Shown here piece after piece: positions 32,045 through 60,908 of a stretch of 64,000 bases of DNA. The stretch's first letter is position 1. The number at the start of each line of letters is the position of its first letter. The stretch spans positions 7,365,558 to 7,429,557 of the forward strand of contig JASKMD010000011.1 in NCBI GenBank assembly GCA_030144725.1. The letters run 5' to 3'. The notes below the pieces were generated by a model. It made no database searches. It was not told where the DNA came from and saw only the letters and a list, made by a program, of their open reading frames with translations. A program made the translations under genes and the position numbers. This stretch comes from Haematococcus lacustris (Eukaryota; Chlorophyta; Chlorophyceae; Chlamydomonadales; Haematococcaceae).

Positions 32045-32085
32045 TGTAATCTCTTTCTCTCAAAAAAAAAAAAAAAAAAAAAAAA
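32045..32085 (+). terminator. LINE 3' end: TGTAA plus 24-A tail
   Basis: TGTAA at 32045-32049, then 12 nt, then A from 32062 to 32085. The spacing matches chlorophyte cleavage and polyadenylation, so the tail records a reverse-transcribed polyadenylated RNA. Confidence 0.85.
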
Positions 32086-32089
32086 GAGC

Positions 32090-33300
32090 GCCGCGGTCTG
32101 CAGCGAGGAGTGAGGGTGCTGTACCAAACAACGGCTGCAATGCATGCTCCTATTGCGCGCATCGCCTTGTCCTACTCACGCGCTGTGGCCACTGCCAACA
32201 CCCGCTGGACTGTGTGACCCCATGCTCGACATACTCTGCGTACAGCCTTGTCGCCATGCTCTTGAGCCCTGGTACTCCCCGGCACCTGCGCTGTCGCCGC
32301 CAGCTCGACCATTACACTGCTGCAAAGTAACATTCAACGCGAACTGCCAGCTTCGTTGCGAGCACTACCTGTAATGCGTGAGGACTATGGAACTGTGGGA
32401 TGTGACTGCGACGACCTGACAGCAAGGCTTGGAGACGCTTCGCCGATGGCGCGTTGACGTTGAGCAGAGGCCAGGGCTGATGACTCTGGCAGCAGTTGGG
32501 TAACGCTCAGCGGGTGACCCTGGCCGCGGTGGAGGCACGTGGGGAGCATTGGCATATTTTAGGCTACAGCTGAGTGATGCCCAAGCTGGCCTAAGGGCAC
32601 AGGGCACCAGGCCAGCTCAGCTGGTCCACAGCGTATGCACATGGAAAGCGACACTTGTCCTGGCAGCAGTTGGGTAATGCTCAGTTGGTTTTGAAGCTAC
32701 GGGTGAAGGAGAGGTAGGGGAGAGTGGGTGGGGATACTCAACACTGCATTGCAGAACTGGTCTACCCAATTGCCTGGCTGTGGTGCTGGTTTGGCTTTGG
32801 TAGGCTGCCCTTTGCCTGGCCTTCGCCCTTGGTGGGCTCAGCTGATGCTAGGCAGGAAAGAAAGAAAGAAAGACTACGCCCTCGCCGTCGGGCATGCACG
32901 AAGGGAGGAGAGTAGCCTCGGGGCATGGCTCAACCCCATCCTCTGCATTGGGATCGCCCTGCTAGTAGGTGAGCCTGACACTGCCTGAGGCAGGTCCTTA
33001 AGCAGCCAAGCAGATCAATGGCGTATGGCTGAAGCTGAGTAGACCATCATCACCATCATCAACACCACTGGCCCCAGCCAGTGTGAGCTCCACGCAGCGC
33101 AGGCCATGGCAAGTTGGTGCACACTGCATCCATGTGCTATCCATGTGCGGTGTGGCACTTGTGTAGCAGTTGTGTCTACTGAAGCACACAGCGCCTCACT
33201 TACACAGGGTGGCCATCACCTGTACGCTCTCTTCATGCAATGCTTGCCTGTTATAATACTGCGAGGAGGTTAGTAGATTGGCGTACATTGTGAGCTGCTG
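32090..33300. other. Spacer without a supported gene
   Basis: It contains a short GAAA run (32854-32875) and a CATCATCACC run near 33046. Open frames are short and unsupported. Confidence 0.5.
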
Positions 33301-33306
33301 CTGCCA

Positions 33307-51127
<17,821 letters not shown>

Positions 51128-51904
51128 CTGGTCAGCAGGGGCAATGCTGCATCACCCCCATGGGCAGGGGCATTGCATGGAGCTATGTGTTGTCATGGGT
51201 ATATCATGGGGCACATTTCATGACTCATGATACAGGATTCACAACTTGCACATGACTACATACTGTGCCATGAGGGCTGGGTAGGTAGGTAGGTGGCCCT
51301 GTCCGTAGCTAGTGCAGCCTGTGCAACTTATGGGGAGAGATAGGGAGGAGAAGGGAATAGAGTGCACATGGGTGCAAGGCACACCCTGCAGCTGGCGTGG
51401 GCAAGGCTGGGTGCTGAGGTGGTGGGACAATGTAGTGGGCAACTGCTGCGCTGCCGGACCTTGTCACATCTGAGGGCGTAGGCTTCAGTGGCAGATGCCA
51501 GGTCTGATGGCGACTGCACTGAAATTTGAACATGGTACCTCCGGGCCTCCTGCGAGCAGCGACACGTATTGCGTGTCTGCAAATTTGACTACACGCCCCA
51601 CCACGTCGCGCATCCGCTTGCCTGCACTTTGCATCCCAGCAGCGAGACCCGCAAGGTACGTCCCATTACACAGCGCGAAGCAGGTTCGACCCCGTGCAGC
51701 AGTTTGTGTCGTGGAGGTGACCCCGAACAAACATGACATGGCATGTACATTGACCGGAAACCAGAAACCTGGTGGTTTGTTGGCGCACAGTCAGGTTAGA
51801 AAAGGCAAAAAAGGTCCAGCAGCAGCAGGTCCAGCAGCAGCAGCAGGTCCAGCAGCAGCAGCAGGTCCAGCAGCAGCAGCAGGTCCAGCAGCAGCAGCAG
51901 CAGC

Positions 51905-51943
<39 letters not shown>

Positions 51944-52006
51944 TCCTCCAGCAGCAGCAGCAGCTCCAGCAGCAGCAGCAGCTCCAGCAGCAGCAGCAGC
52001 AGCAGC

Positions 52007-52075
<69 letters not shown>

Positions 52076-52420
52076 GGGGGTTAGCAGCACCAGCAGCAGG
52101 GGGGTACTGGATGGGCGGTGTAACAGGACTCGGAGGTGCATCGGTTCTTACATTCTTGATATTTGCTGGTTCACTACTGGAGTCCCAAGGAAAGCCCAGA
52201 ATACAACCCAATACACTCTTATATAAACACGGGGATCAGCCCTACTGATCCCCTACAGGCGGAGCTGAAGTGGCACATTAGCAGTAGCCTCTACAATATT
52301 GAGCCCGCACTGCCCGTGTTCGGTTACGACTCTTGCTTTTCATTTGTTGTAAACCCTTGATGTAGTGATATCCATCCTCACTTTCCAACTCATCCAAAAC
52401 CTCGTTATCATAGGACGCAC
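51128..52420. other. Interval with a CAG array and no firm gene
   Basis: Between the start of the long gene and the nuclease gene. It contains a CAG array with CTC/GTC interruptions at 51818-52073. A plus-strand frame through it would give poly-Gln followed by a hydrophobic run (GASVLTFLIFAGSLL), but the splice context is unclear. 52250-52360 (AELKWHISSSLYN in one frame) has a diverged match at 58680-58770. Confidence 0.4.
51818..52073 (+). repeat. Interrupted CAG array
   Basis: CAGCAGCAGGTC and CAGCAGCAGCTC units followed by a pure CAG run and a G run. Confidence 0.9.
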
Positions 52421-53912
52421 TCATGGTCGTGTGCAGGTCGACACGGCAGGCTGGTCAGGCACGTCAGCGGGCCCCGCATTCCAGTGTCTCACAGCCTTAG
52501 GCAGGGTTGAAATGCTTCTCAAGGCCTGCTTTTGGCCCTCAATGGCTTGCACCAGGCGACGGATGACTGGCAAAGCTAGTGTGGCGGCATTTCCAGCTGT
52601 GATACCTGGCACTAGTGGCACTGCCATGGACGAGGTCCTTGTGATGAGCTTTGCTGCTGGATCATACTTGAAGAATATGTACTGGGTGCCTGAAGACAGG
52701 ATGCCTATGGAGGGCACCTGCACAAGTGTGATGAAACCCATGCGTTGTTGACAGCGCAACAATTGTCTACACGCATCGACACTGTGCCCTGCCAGGAGCC
52801 TGCCAGGACTGACGGACACGGCAGCGCACCTGGCTGAAATCCTCCTCTGGCTCGTGCTTGCGCTTGCCCAGCATGGTGTGACTGAATTGCTCACGCGCAG
52901 ACCTCATCTCCGCTGCCAGCTGGCCGCTGTGCTGGAGCAGCTGCTCGTGCAGCTTGCCCTCCACGACCACAACGCAGAACCAGTAGTAAATCAACACATA
53001 GTCGATGCTGCCCTTGGCCACGGTGCCCGTTGCGCTGTACTCTGCCACCACCTGAATGTCACCTGCGTGAATGAACGATCCAAAGCTGCACAGGTAGCAG
53101 CACATATGTAGCAGCACATACAACACCATTGCTCACCCACGCTACAAGGCCACCCACCTGCCAGAAGCGCTGCAGCAAACAGCAGCGGGCTGATCAGCTC
53201 CCGCCTGCTAGCTTTCTTTGTGTGTCTTTGCGGGTCACCAGTGTAGACTCGCATTGCCAGCTCCTTGCCAACCAAGTCCATGAGCTCGCCATGTTTGCTG
53301 ACGCTCAAGGCTGCCGCCAAGCCTGGCTGCAGCAGTGCATCCTGGTTGTAATCAGCATATGGAAACGCTGCATCATCCTCATCCACTACACCATTGGTTT
53401 CTAGCAGCGTGTGCAAGCTGTCCTCTGTGTATGAAGAGAAGGCCACAGCAGAGCTCAGCACCTGCAGTCGCGCAAGCAGCAAAGTGAAAAGTGAATAGGT
53501 AAGCTAGGGGTGCTCAATGACAACAAGAGTGTTGTGGCTGCAAGCAGGAACACACCTGCAACGTGATCGATTGGCTTGTGCGCGCACACTCCAACCAGTC
53601 GCTTTCTTTTAGCAGGATGTCACCGTCCTTCAGCTGAAAGTCTTCCACTTTAAACTCAGAAAAGCTCTCCTCCACGGCCTGACACAACTGCTGCCACGTG
53701 GGTGTGTCGTAAAAACGATGCGTGGCGGTGGCCCTGCCCTTTTTCAATGTCACCAGCACAGCTGCATGCAAGTTTGTAGCGGCGCATGTGTCAGCACATC
53801 AGCATCATGATGTGATTACTGCTGGATGAACGGAGCACCACCCACCTTGCCGACCAGCTCTCGCACGCACACGCACAGCAGGTGCCCATGATATGCATAA
53901 TGTAATGTGCAT
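52421..53912 (-). CDS. Crinkler-like protein: ubiquitin-like header plus PD-(D/E)XK-type nuclease
   Basis: Intact five-exon model, 368 aa: 53846-53912 (ATG at 53912), 53556-53761, 53158-53461, 52830-53062, 52421-52717. All phases agree and no stop intervenes. Exon 2 is the header (VLVTLKKGRATATHRFYD, LCQAVEESF, LKDGDILLKESDWLE), alignable with the first exon of the membrane genes at 1-2168 and 16750-19016 and starting in the same intron phase. Exon 3 is helical. Exons 4-5 give the order seen in restriction-endonuclease folds: GSIDYVL, then VVVVEGK, then a GQLAAEM helix, then GILSSGTQYIFFKYD. D, E-x-K and Q are therefore present. Crinkler-type effectors pair a ubiquitin-like header with such nuclease ends; no kinase or NTPase is visible here. 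Family assignment is from remembered patterns. The role could be host-type toxin, conflict effector or domesticated transposon product. Confidence 0.6.
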
Positions 53913-53985
53913 CACGCAAAGTTCCAGGATTGGCGAAGTGGGAGGGGAGACGACCGACAGGGCATTGTATGATACTGATACTAGT

Positions 53986-55620
53986 GTGCAACGCTCAATG
54001 TATCAGTATTCTGGCCATTATAACCAGTGGTCCCATGCATGTGCTGTGGGCACACTGTGGGCACATGCATGCTCGTCAAGCTATGAGCATTGATGTGTGC
54101 GCCATGTTGTGACGTGGCAGGAATTGTTGTCAACGTCAGGGGCACGCTGTAACATGTTATCAATACGCGGCAATGAAACACGGTATGTGGGAGACATGAT
54201 TGCTGTATATACGTGAGTTAGAGGTTCACACTGTGATACAGCAAGCACGTCTTTTGTGCTGGTCAGCAAGCTGACCATGCCCTTGCATGCTACTGGCATG
54301 CAGCAAGTACACTGACAGCATGTGGTGCTGCTGTGCATATGCCAGGGGTGCATGTGTGCATGTTGATGCGTGATATTTTACGTCATGTGTGCCACCTCCT
54401 GGTCCTGCTACATTAAAGAAATGATCATACTCGCCGCCAGCGGGGGGATGCCAGATAAGGGTGGCACCATGCTCCAGCGGGAAGCTTGTGCCAACGATAT
54501 CGCCATCAATGGTTTTCAACCTGCCCTCTGCCCCAAACTCAGATTTGACCAGCTGCAGCAACTCGGCAGTGTCCAGGGTATGGATGGAGATACTTGTGGC
54601 GCTACCTTCCTTCATGACCTTCACCCCTGCAAGCGTCAGAAGGGGTGCGCAGACATTGTCAGCCTTCTTCCCATGTACACCACCATTCTGCATACAATAG
54701 CAGACCAGCTGTTGAGTTGCAGAGCCCAGGCTGTCCCCACACAAGACACACCACCGCAGGCAAGTCACTGGTGTATGCCTAAGACATTGATACCTGAAAT
54801 GCACCCTGGTCTTGGCAGCACAGGGAGTTCAACTGCTGCCTAGTTCTGTACTCACACTGCATGGTCACAAAATGTTCTTTGGCCTGGAGGAGCAGCCGAC
54901 CACGGTTTCTGATGTCGCGCTTCCAATGCCACCCTACAACGAGAGCAAATACAAATGCTTAGTCGCTGCAGATGCACACGGCCTTACGCTTACAGAGGAT
55001 TGTTTGTAGGCTGCTGTGTGAGGTAGGTTTTGTACATCACAAAAGCTCACCTGCGTGCTGTATCCGTGTCGTCCTGTTCGCGGAAACCTACAGCCTGGCT
55101 TTGTAGCTCAAACCTGGTTCGAACCTGCAGCCCAAAAACATACATCAGCAAAGTCCGAAAGTTGGGGCCCCAACCGCCAGCTCCGTCAAGCCGCAGCCGC
55201 ACCCAGCCGCAGCAAGACTTTCCCAACACGTTGCGGGGGCAGCCACAGCGCTGGCTCCCCTGCGCCCGCCCCCACCCCAACGCTGAACGCTCCTCAACAA
55301 CGCAATGCAGCCGGGTAACCCACGCCGAGAGCGGGGCGCAGGCCACACCGTGTAGTTCAGCACGAGCGGTGCTGCCCCGCAGCCAGCCCAGCCTATGCGA
55401 AGGCGAAGCCGCCCTGGTCAGCCTGCTCCCCTGCATGCATCTCAACGTGCAACCCACGACCAGCCGGAGCTCTAGGACCGCCGCATCCCAGCCCTGCCCC
55501 ACCCCCTCCCAGCCTTGCGTTGCCCCTTCCCTCCCTGCCCAGCCCTACCCCACCCCATCCCAGCCCTGCCTCATTCCATCCAAGCCCTGCCCCAACCCCC
55601 TCCCAGCCTTGCGTTGCCCC
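53986..55620 (-). pseudogene. Partial copy 3 of the ubiquitin-like gene
   Basis: It matches copy 1 from 1469 and copy 2 from 18320 onward, and shares the right flank with copy 2. It has exon 1 (54396-54693, ATG at 54693, still open) and part of intron 1, but the linker, coiled-coil and membrane exons are missing. At about 53986 the match stops and the 5' region of the nuclease gene begins, on the same strand. It is either a dead fragment or a leading header that could be spliced to the nuclease exons; phase alone does not decide. Confidence 0.6.
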
Positions 55621-55626
55621 TCCCTG

Positions 55627-55798
55627 CCCTGTCCTGCCCTGCCCTGCCCTGCCCTGCCCTGCCCTGCCCTGCCCTGCCCTGCCCTGCCCTGCCCTGCCCT
55701 GCCCTGCCCTGCCCTGCCCTGCCCTGCCCTGCCCTGCCCTGCCCTGCCCTGCCCTGCCCTGCCCTGCCCTGCCCTGCCCTGCCCTGCCCTGCCCTGCC
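55627..55798 (-). repeat. CCCTG pentanucleotide array
   Basis: About 34 near-perfect CCCTG units on plus, the inverted counterpart of 6277-6358 but twice as long. Confidence 0.9.
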
Positions 55799-56168
55799 TG
55801 TAGGTGTTTGGCAGTGCAGGCTGAAGGTAGCAGCAGGGCTTGTAGGGTTAGACGTTGAGCCCAAACATTAGCATGAGCAGCAGCAAGATGTGCATGAACA
55901 GCAGCAAGAGCAGCAGGCTGTAGTGCATGAGCAGTGCGTGGACAGCAGCAGCAGGCTGTAGGTGTGTGGCAGTGCAATCTTGTATTAGCAATCAGCAGCA
56001 CCTTTGAGCCCATCTGAGAATAATGTTGCATGGTACCAAAGCATGGCTGTCTTGAGCTTCCGTTCACTTCCATGCCACACAACGTGATTTGTAAGCTGTG
56101 AATGGTCAACATGTAATGAAGAAAACGGTGGTGGTCATTACTAACGACATTAGCCGTGTATCCTCTTC

Positions 56169-56948
56169 TCAAATGATACCTACGCCCCTTGTATGGACAA
56201 CACCACCACGCGGTGACGCGCTGATGCCGCAAACGTGGTAGCCACCTGCTACATACCCCCTTTGCATGTATGCATCACGGTCATGCTTAGCAAGTGCAGG
56301 CCTGGCAGTGACCCGCACCAAACCCAACCATATGCCACCACGCGGTATTACATCGACGCTGCAACTGGCACGGTCAAGTACGCTAGGTCTATTGTAGACC
56401 TTGATATTCGAGTTGCAATTGCCCATCACCAGGGGAATTGTCTTACACAAACAATGTGGTGTCCATATGGGGCTACACAAGCAATGGCATGGTTGAACAA
56501 CCGCAACTTGCATGCCTTTATTTGCATACCCTGGAGCTACCAAGACCACCGCAGACCATGCCAGATCTATGCCTGTGTGGTTCAGCACGAGTAGTTCAGC
56601 AACCGTGTAGTTCAGCACGAGCGGTGCTGCCCCGCAGCCAGCCCAGCCCAGGATGTCACCGTCCTTCAGCTGAAAGTCTTCCACTTTAAACTCAGAAAAG
56701 CTCTCCTCCACGGCCTGACACAACTGCTGCCACGTGGGTGTGTCGTAAAAACGATGCGTGGCGGTGGCCCTGCCCTTTTTCAATGTCACCAGCACAGCTG
56801 CATGCAAGTTTGTAGCGGCGCATGTGTCAGCACATCAGCATCATGATGTGATTACTGCTGGATGAACGGAGCACCACCCACCTTGCCGACCAGCTCTCGC
56901 ACGCACACGCACAGCAGGTGCCCATGATGTGCATAATGTAATGTGCAT
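56169..56948 (-). pseudogene. Truncated nuclease-gene header fused to foreign sequence
   Basis: 56651-57026 is a near-identical duplicate of 53612-53987, carrying the first exon (56882-56948) and most of the header exon. The match ends inside the codons for DGDIL; after that an open frame continues to 56169 with unrelated sequence (IKVYNRPSVLDRAS; ARPALAKHDRDAYMQRGYVA). The tail part is shared, inverted, with 5390-5530. The nuclease exons are absent, so this is a chimera without the nuclease, possibly expressed. Confidence 0.55.
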
Positions 56949-57282
56949 CACGCAAAGTTCCAGGATTGGCGAAGTGGGAGGGGAGACGACCGACAGGGCA
57001 TTGTATGATACTGATACTATTGTGCCAGCTGACCAATTAGCCAGCCTTTCAACTACCTTTCAACTACAAAAGCAGCAGCTTTGGGACGTCAAAAAAGCTA
57101 TGATATGTGCAAGCAATGATACAGGCTTGTTTCTGCACGCACTTTGCATTTAGCATAATGCATGACTACTGATGACGTGTGGTGCTGTGGAGCTTTGTTG
57201 GCCACTGTTCAGCGCACATGCATGCAAGAGGCAAATGCAAAAGTGCAAGAGGACATGTTCCATATCACTTGTGCCCATATCG

Positions 57283-57513
57283 CTATGTACCTTTGGTCAG
57301 CAGGATGTTCTTACACTTGCGCAACTCTACCAGCTCCTCTTGCAGGACGTTTACCCTCTTGTGCAACTGTTCCAGCTCTACCGTTACTTCAGCTGGTCGC
57401 ACGCTTGCAGGATAGGACTGCTTTCGACCCTCGATCTTCTCCTCTAGCCCCTCAATCTTCGCTTCCACTTTCAAGATTCTCGCCGAGGCTTCCGCAACCT
57501 CGGAGGCGGACAT
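57283..57513 (-). CDS. Possible first exon, coiled coil
   Basis: ATG at 57513, then MSASEVAEASARILKVEAKI and ELEQLHKRVNVLQEELVELR, ending near TGACCAAAG/GTACAT. Strong heptad pattern. Further exons downstream were not found; the duplicated header block at 56.65-57.03 kb may have cut the gene. No family recognised. Confidence 0.4.
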   Translation of the reverse strand: MSASEVAEASARILKVEAKIEGLEEKIEGRKQSYPASVRPAEVTVELEQLHKRVNVLQEELVELRKCKNILLTKGT

Positions 57514-57639
57514 TCTGAAGAGCCAGTCGTGGCGTAGCCGTGCTGCGATTCTGTAATGAAAGGCTTGGTGTCACGTGGAGCAGCAATGCAACTTGCAACA
57601 TGCATAGGGCGTGTCCGCAAGAATTAGCTCCGGGCCGAA

Positions 57640-58830
57640 ACGCTACGAGCTGATATGAGCTAATATGGGCTGTTATGAGCTATCGGGAGCTAATATGATG
57701 CTAATAATATGATGCTAATAACATGCTAGTGGTCAGGCTAAGCACATGGAGCCACACAATTGCAACGGTGAGCCACTCACCATTTGTAGGGTGGAGTGTG
57801 CGTGGTGCCTGATGAGGGGAGGGGGAGGGGGGGCTGCTTTAGGGTGGGTGGGGTGGCGCTGGCTCCAGGCTCCACGGTAGGTAGAGTTGGTAGTGTTGCA
57901 TTGTAGCAGAAGTGGTTGTAGGGAAGGTGGATGGGTGTGACCATGAAATCTTGCAGTAAACAAGTTCATGCATGTGGTCAGGCTAGGCACACTTAGCCAC
58001 AAAACTGCAAAGGCGAGCCACTCACCATTTGCAGGGTGGAGTGTGTGCGGGGAGAATGGGGTTGGGTGTGGGACGAGGGGGTCAGGGGAGGGGTTGGGAA
58101 GGGTGCTCCTGGTTGCTCTTGCCTGCTCCTTGCTGCTATTTGCTGCGCTGTCTAGCTGCTTCCCTTGGCTGCATTTTTTGGCACCTGGCTTCCTGCAGAG
58201 CAAGAGGTAAGTAATGGGCATGTTAAACGTCGAAATGCGAGGTGCTGGGTGCACTTCCTGGCTTGCCGATGGTGCCCTGTCCTAGCACTCGACTAGTTGC
58301 TATCTCGCTAGCTTGTTCACAGCGCACCTTTCACCTATTCTTCCTCTTGCTCCTTTCGCTTAACCTGGGCGCATGTTTGCTGTGGCTGGTCGCGAATGCT
58401 GTGAGGCTGCTGGGTGGCGCCTCAGCTGCACACAGGAGCCACACAATCAATCATCATCCCTGGTGGCGAGAGAGGCTGCTGGCTGGCGACGGCTGGCTGG
58501 CTTGTAGCTATCTACTTTAGGCTGCGCTTTGCTTTTGGCTGCTCCTGGCTACGATACAAAGGGCCCTCTGAGCGTACCAAGAAGTACGACCCAAGCAAAT
58601 AAAACCAATGAACCCCTAACATAGGGAATTTGTGTGGCGCAGGCACAGGCACTGGCAACAGGCACACACACCAGAAGGCTGAGCTGAAGTGGGCATTAGG
58701 CACACTGTCGATAGCCTTTACAATGATGAGCTCACAGCCAGGTTCGATTCCAACTCTTGCTTGATTTTGGTGTAGCATGAGGGCTGTGGGGTTCAGGAGT
58801 TGGCTACGATACTTTGCAAGAGTCTGCAAT
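57640..58830. other. Interval with local duplications, no firm gene
   Basis: Short TATGAGCTAATATG-type repeats (57650-57725). A segment of about 110 bp (GGTCAGGCTA ... GCCACTCACCATTTG) occurs at 57732 and again at 57975. 58680-58770 is a diverged match of 52250-52360. Confidence 0.45.
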
Positions 58831-58966
58831 GCTACCTGAAAGCTTTGTAACCTTGGGACGTTTCGTGTTATAGAGATTGCCTGTTGGGTTACTTATTAGG
58901 TCTGGGCACTATCAATGTGAAATGAAAGGGACCCGTTTCCGCTGATTTGAATAGGTTGCACCACCG

Positions 58967-59083
58967 GACCCTGTTCAGGGTCGCCAGGACCCCGTGCAGG
59001 GTCGGCAGCACTTAGGGAGTCAGCACTTAGGGAGTGAGGCTAGGCGGTACCAGCAATCGATACGCAGGACCCTGTGCAGGGTC
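58967..59083. repeat. Three copies of a 16-bp near-palindrome
   Basis: GACCCTGTTCAGGGTC (58967-58982), GACCCCGTGCAGGGTC (58988-59003) and GACCCTGTGCAGGGTC (59068-59083), with a 15-bp direct repeat CAGCACTTAGGGAGT (59006-59035) between copies two and three. The spacing (21 and 80 bp centre to centre) and dyad form resemble binding sites for a dimeric protein, but no role is shown. Confidence 0.6.
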
Positions 59084-59684
59084 GCCATTACACGTGATGC
59101 CAGGACCAGTTTATTTCGGATATCACAACCCATTCTCGGCTCGCTTCCTTCCCTTCCCGACGACAACTGTGTGTCGATGTTGGCAGCCCACACCCACTAG
59201 CAGTCGACTAGCCTGTCAGTGTCACCGCACTGCCAGTGTTAAAAAACCATGCCTCATGCTACTGCAGTCAGGTTAAGGCGACAGCTTTGGAACGCCCTCC
59301 GGACACGTGCATGCTTACACAAACCTTCCCACCTACCACCCGTCTCTCCTGCTCCCTCCCTCCTCCACCACGCCCTGAAGGTTGCGACGCCTATGACAAC
59401 CCTCAGCCATGTAGCTTGCAGGCTCATGGGTCGCAGCCCGCCTGCTTGAACCCCAGCCGGCTGCTGCTGGGCAAAGATGGACCAGCCCCAGCAGCACGCC
59501 TGGGCCATGTCCCTAATGCCAAGAAGCAAGACACCTGCTGCCAGGCTGTCCATGCAAACCACCCTGCACATGCTTTGGTTGCCCGCCACGCGCATGCGCC
59601 AGCAGGTCAAGGGGGAGGGCGAGGGGAAGGGTCACATCTTCCATTTACCAGCTGCAGTGCGCGAACATGAGCAGGGCCAGGAGG

Positions 59685-60908
59685 TCATGCCCAGTAGCGC
59701 TTCCGCGGTGGCGTCAGCCACTCCTTCATGTCCATCTCATTGACCTGTGCTGCCACCACGAAATCGTTGAGTGAGAGGCCGGACAACTGCGGCGTGCTCA
59801 GCTCCACTGCCACCAGGTCGTCAGAGGCAGAGATGGACGACAGCTCATGGCCCAGGCGGCTTGCGAGGGCGGTGAGCGCGGCGTGCAAGGCGCTGGCGGC
59901 CTCGCGGCTCCGGACCCGGTATGCATTTGACAGCGCGGTGTGACCGACAGCGGAGGTAACGACCTGCCGCAGGGCAGAGGGAGCCACATGAGGGTGAGTT
60001 ACGAGAGAGAGGCACACTAGCCAACAGGCCTGGCAGTGAAAAGTTTGGCAGGATTGGCAGGTTCCTTCTGTCAGGTTCCTTCAATACCAATTGTGTGCTT
60101 CTTACTGCTGCCGCCCATACCATTGCTGTCTGTCCCCAACCTGTAGCTTCCAGCCTATCTCGCCCAGCCTCCCCTCTCCTGACTCTCCCGACTTTGATGA
60201 CTCTGCTAACTCTCCTGGCGCTGTTCCCCTGTGCCTCCCATTGCCGACCTTACCTTCCAGCCAGGTATTTGCTGCTTCAACAGGTTCAACTGCTTGCTGT
60301 CCAGCGGTGCCAAGCTGTCTAATGGTTGGCAGCTCTGGGCGGTAAGGCCGATGTGCTCCTTCATGCTGGTTGGTATCCTGTGTACAATGCCAAGCACACA
60401 CGCATCCTTCAAGTCCCACTGCATACGATGGCCTAAGTAGGGTACACAACCCAGGCACACCCACTTGATGATGTGGGCAGTGTCATAGTTGCCCAAGACC
60501 TTCTCAGAGAAGTTGGAAGCCAGCTCCCCTGCTGTGGGGTCACGTGCACCAAAGTCCTGTGAGCAGGATGGGGCAGAAAGATGGACCAACGTTCATGAGA
60601 AGCAGCCAAGGTCAGTTGAGGCAAACCAAGGAATGCCCAGCCCTGGTATCGAGAGCAGATGATTGTGCCTACAACAACTTACATCTCCAAACAAAGTCTT
60701 CTCAGCGTTAGTCGCAGCAGGGTCAGCCCAGCCTGTGCTGCGAACCAACACTGTTCGGACCGGCGAACGGGTCGGCAGTCGTCTTGTGGTGCAACCACGC
60801 GCACACAGCGCCCTGTCCTGCGCATGGCGTCCACAAGCAGGATGAGGGGTTTCTGCATGCAGGCTGCCGCTTTTTTGAGCAGCTTACCAAGCAGTGCAAA
60901 GCCGCCAT
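59685..60908 (-). CDS. RAF2: Rubisco assembly factor 2-like, PCD/DCoH-family protein, plastid-targeted
   Basis: Complete five-exon model, 216 aa: 60888-60908 (ATG at 60908), 60683-60817, 60465-60556, 60254-60377, 59685-59963; all phases agree. The first 45 residues are rich in Arg, Ser, Thr and Ala with few acids, as in chloroplast transit peptides. Then comes GDDFGARDPTAGELASNF and EKVLGN, typical of plant RAF2 as I remember it. PLDSKQLNLLKQQIPGWK is the usual start of the pterin-4a-carbinolamine dehydratase fold, SLNDFVVAAQVNEMD the usual end, and the protein finishes PPRKRYWA. The dehydratase His-His motif is not present (LASRLGHELSS has one His), which fits an assembly role in the stroma rather than pterin chemistry. 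A true dehydratase is less likely. Confidence 0.8.

Larger units (their letters stand above)
20831..32085 (+). mobile_element. Non-LTR retrotransposon (LINE) with two ORFs and poly(A)
   Basis: ORF1 (to 26269) and ORF2 (26272-31636) are followed by a 3' UTR, TGTAA at 32045-32049, and 24 A residues at 32062-32085. That is the layout of an apurinic-endonuclease LINE of the broad L1 group. The 5' boundary is not defined: no target duplication could be matched to GAGCGCCGCGG right of the poly(A). The start given is the first open codon of ORF1. Confidence 0.9.

Noticed and set aside
32086..32110. LINE target-site duplication
   Set aside because: No match to the sequence right of the poly(A) was found near the ORF1 start, so the 5' end stays undefined.
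51495..52248. Plus-strand poly-Gln protein with a hydrophobic end
   Set aside because: Mostly the CAG array; no supported splice sites or start, so only mentioned as a possibility.
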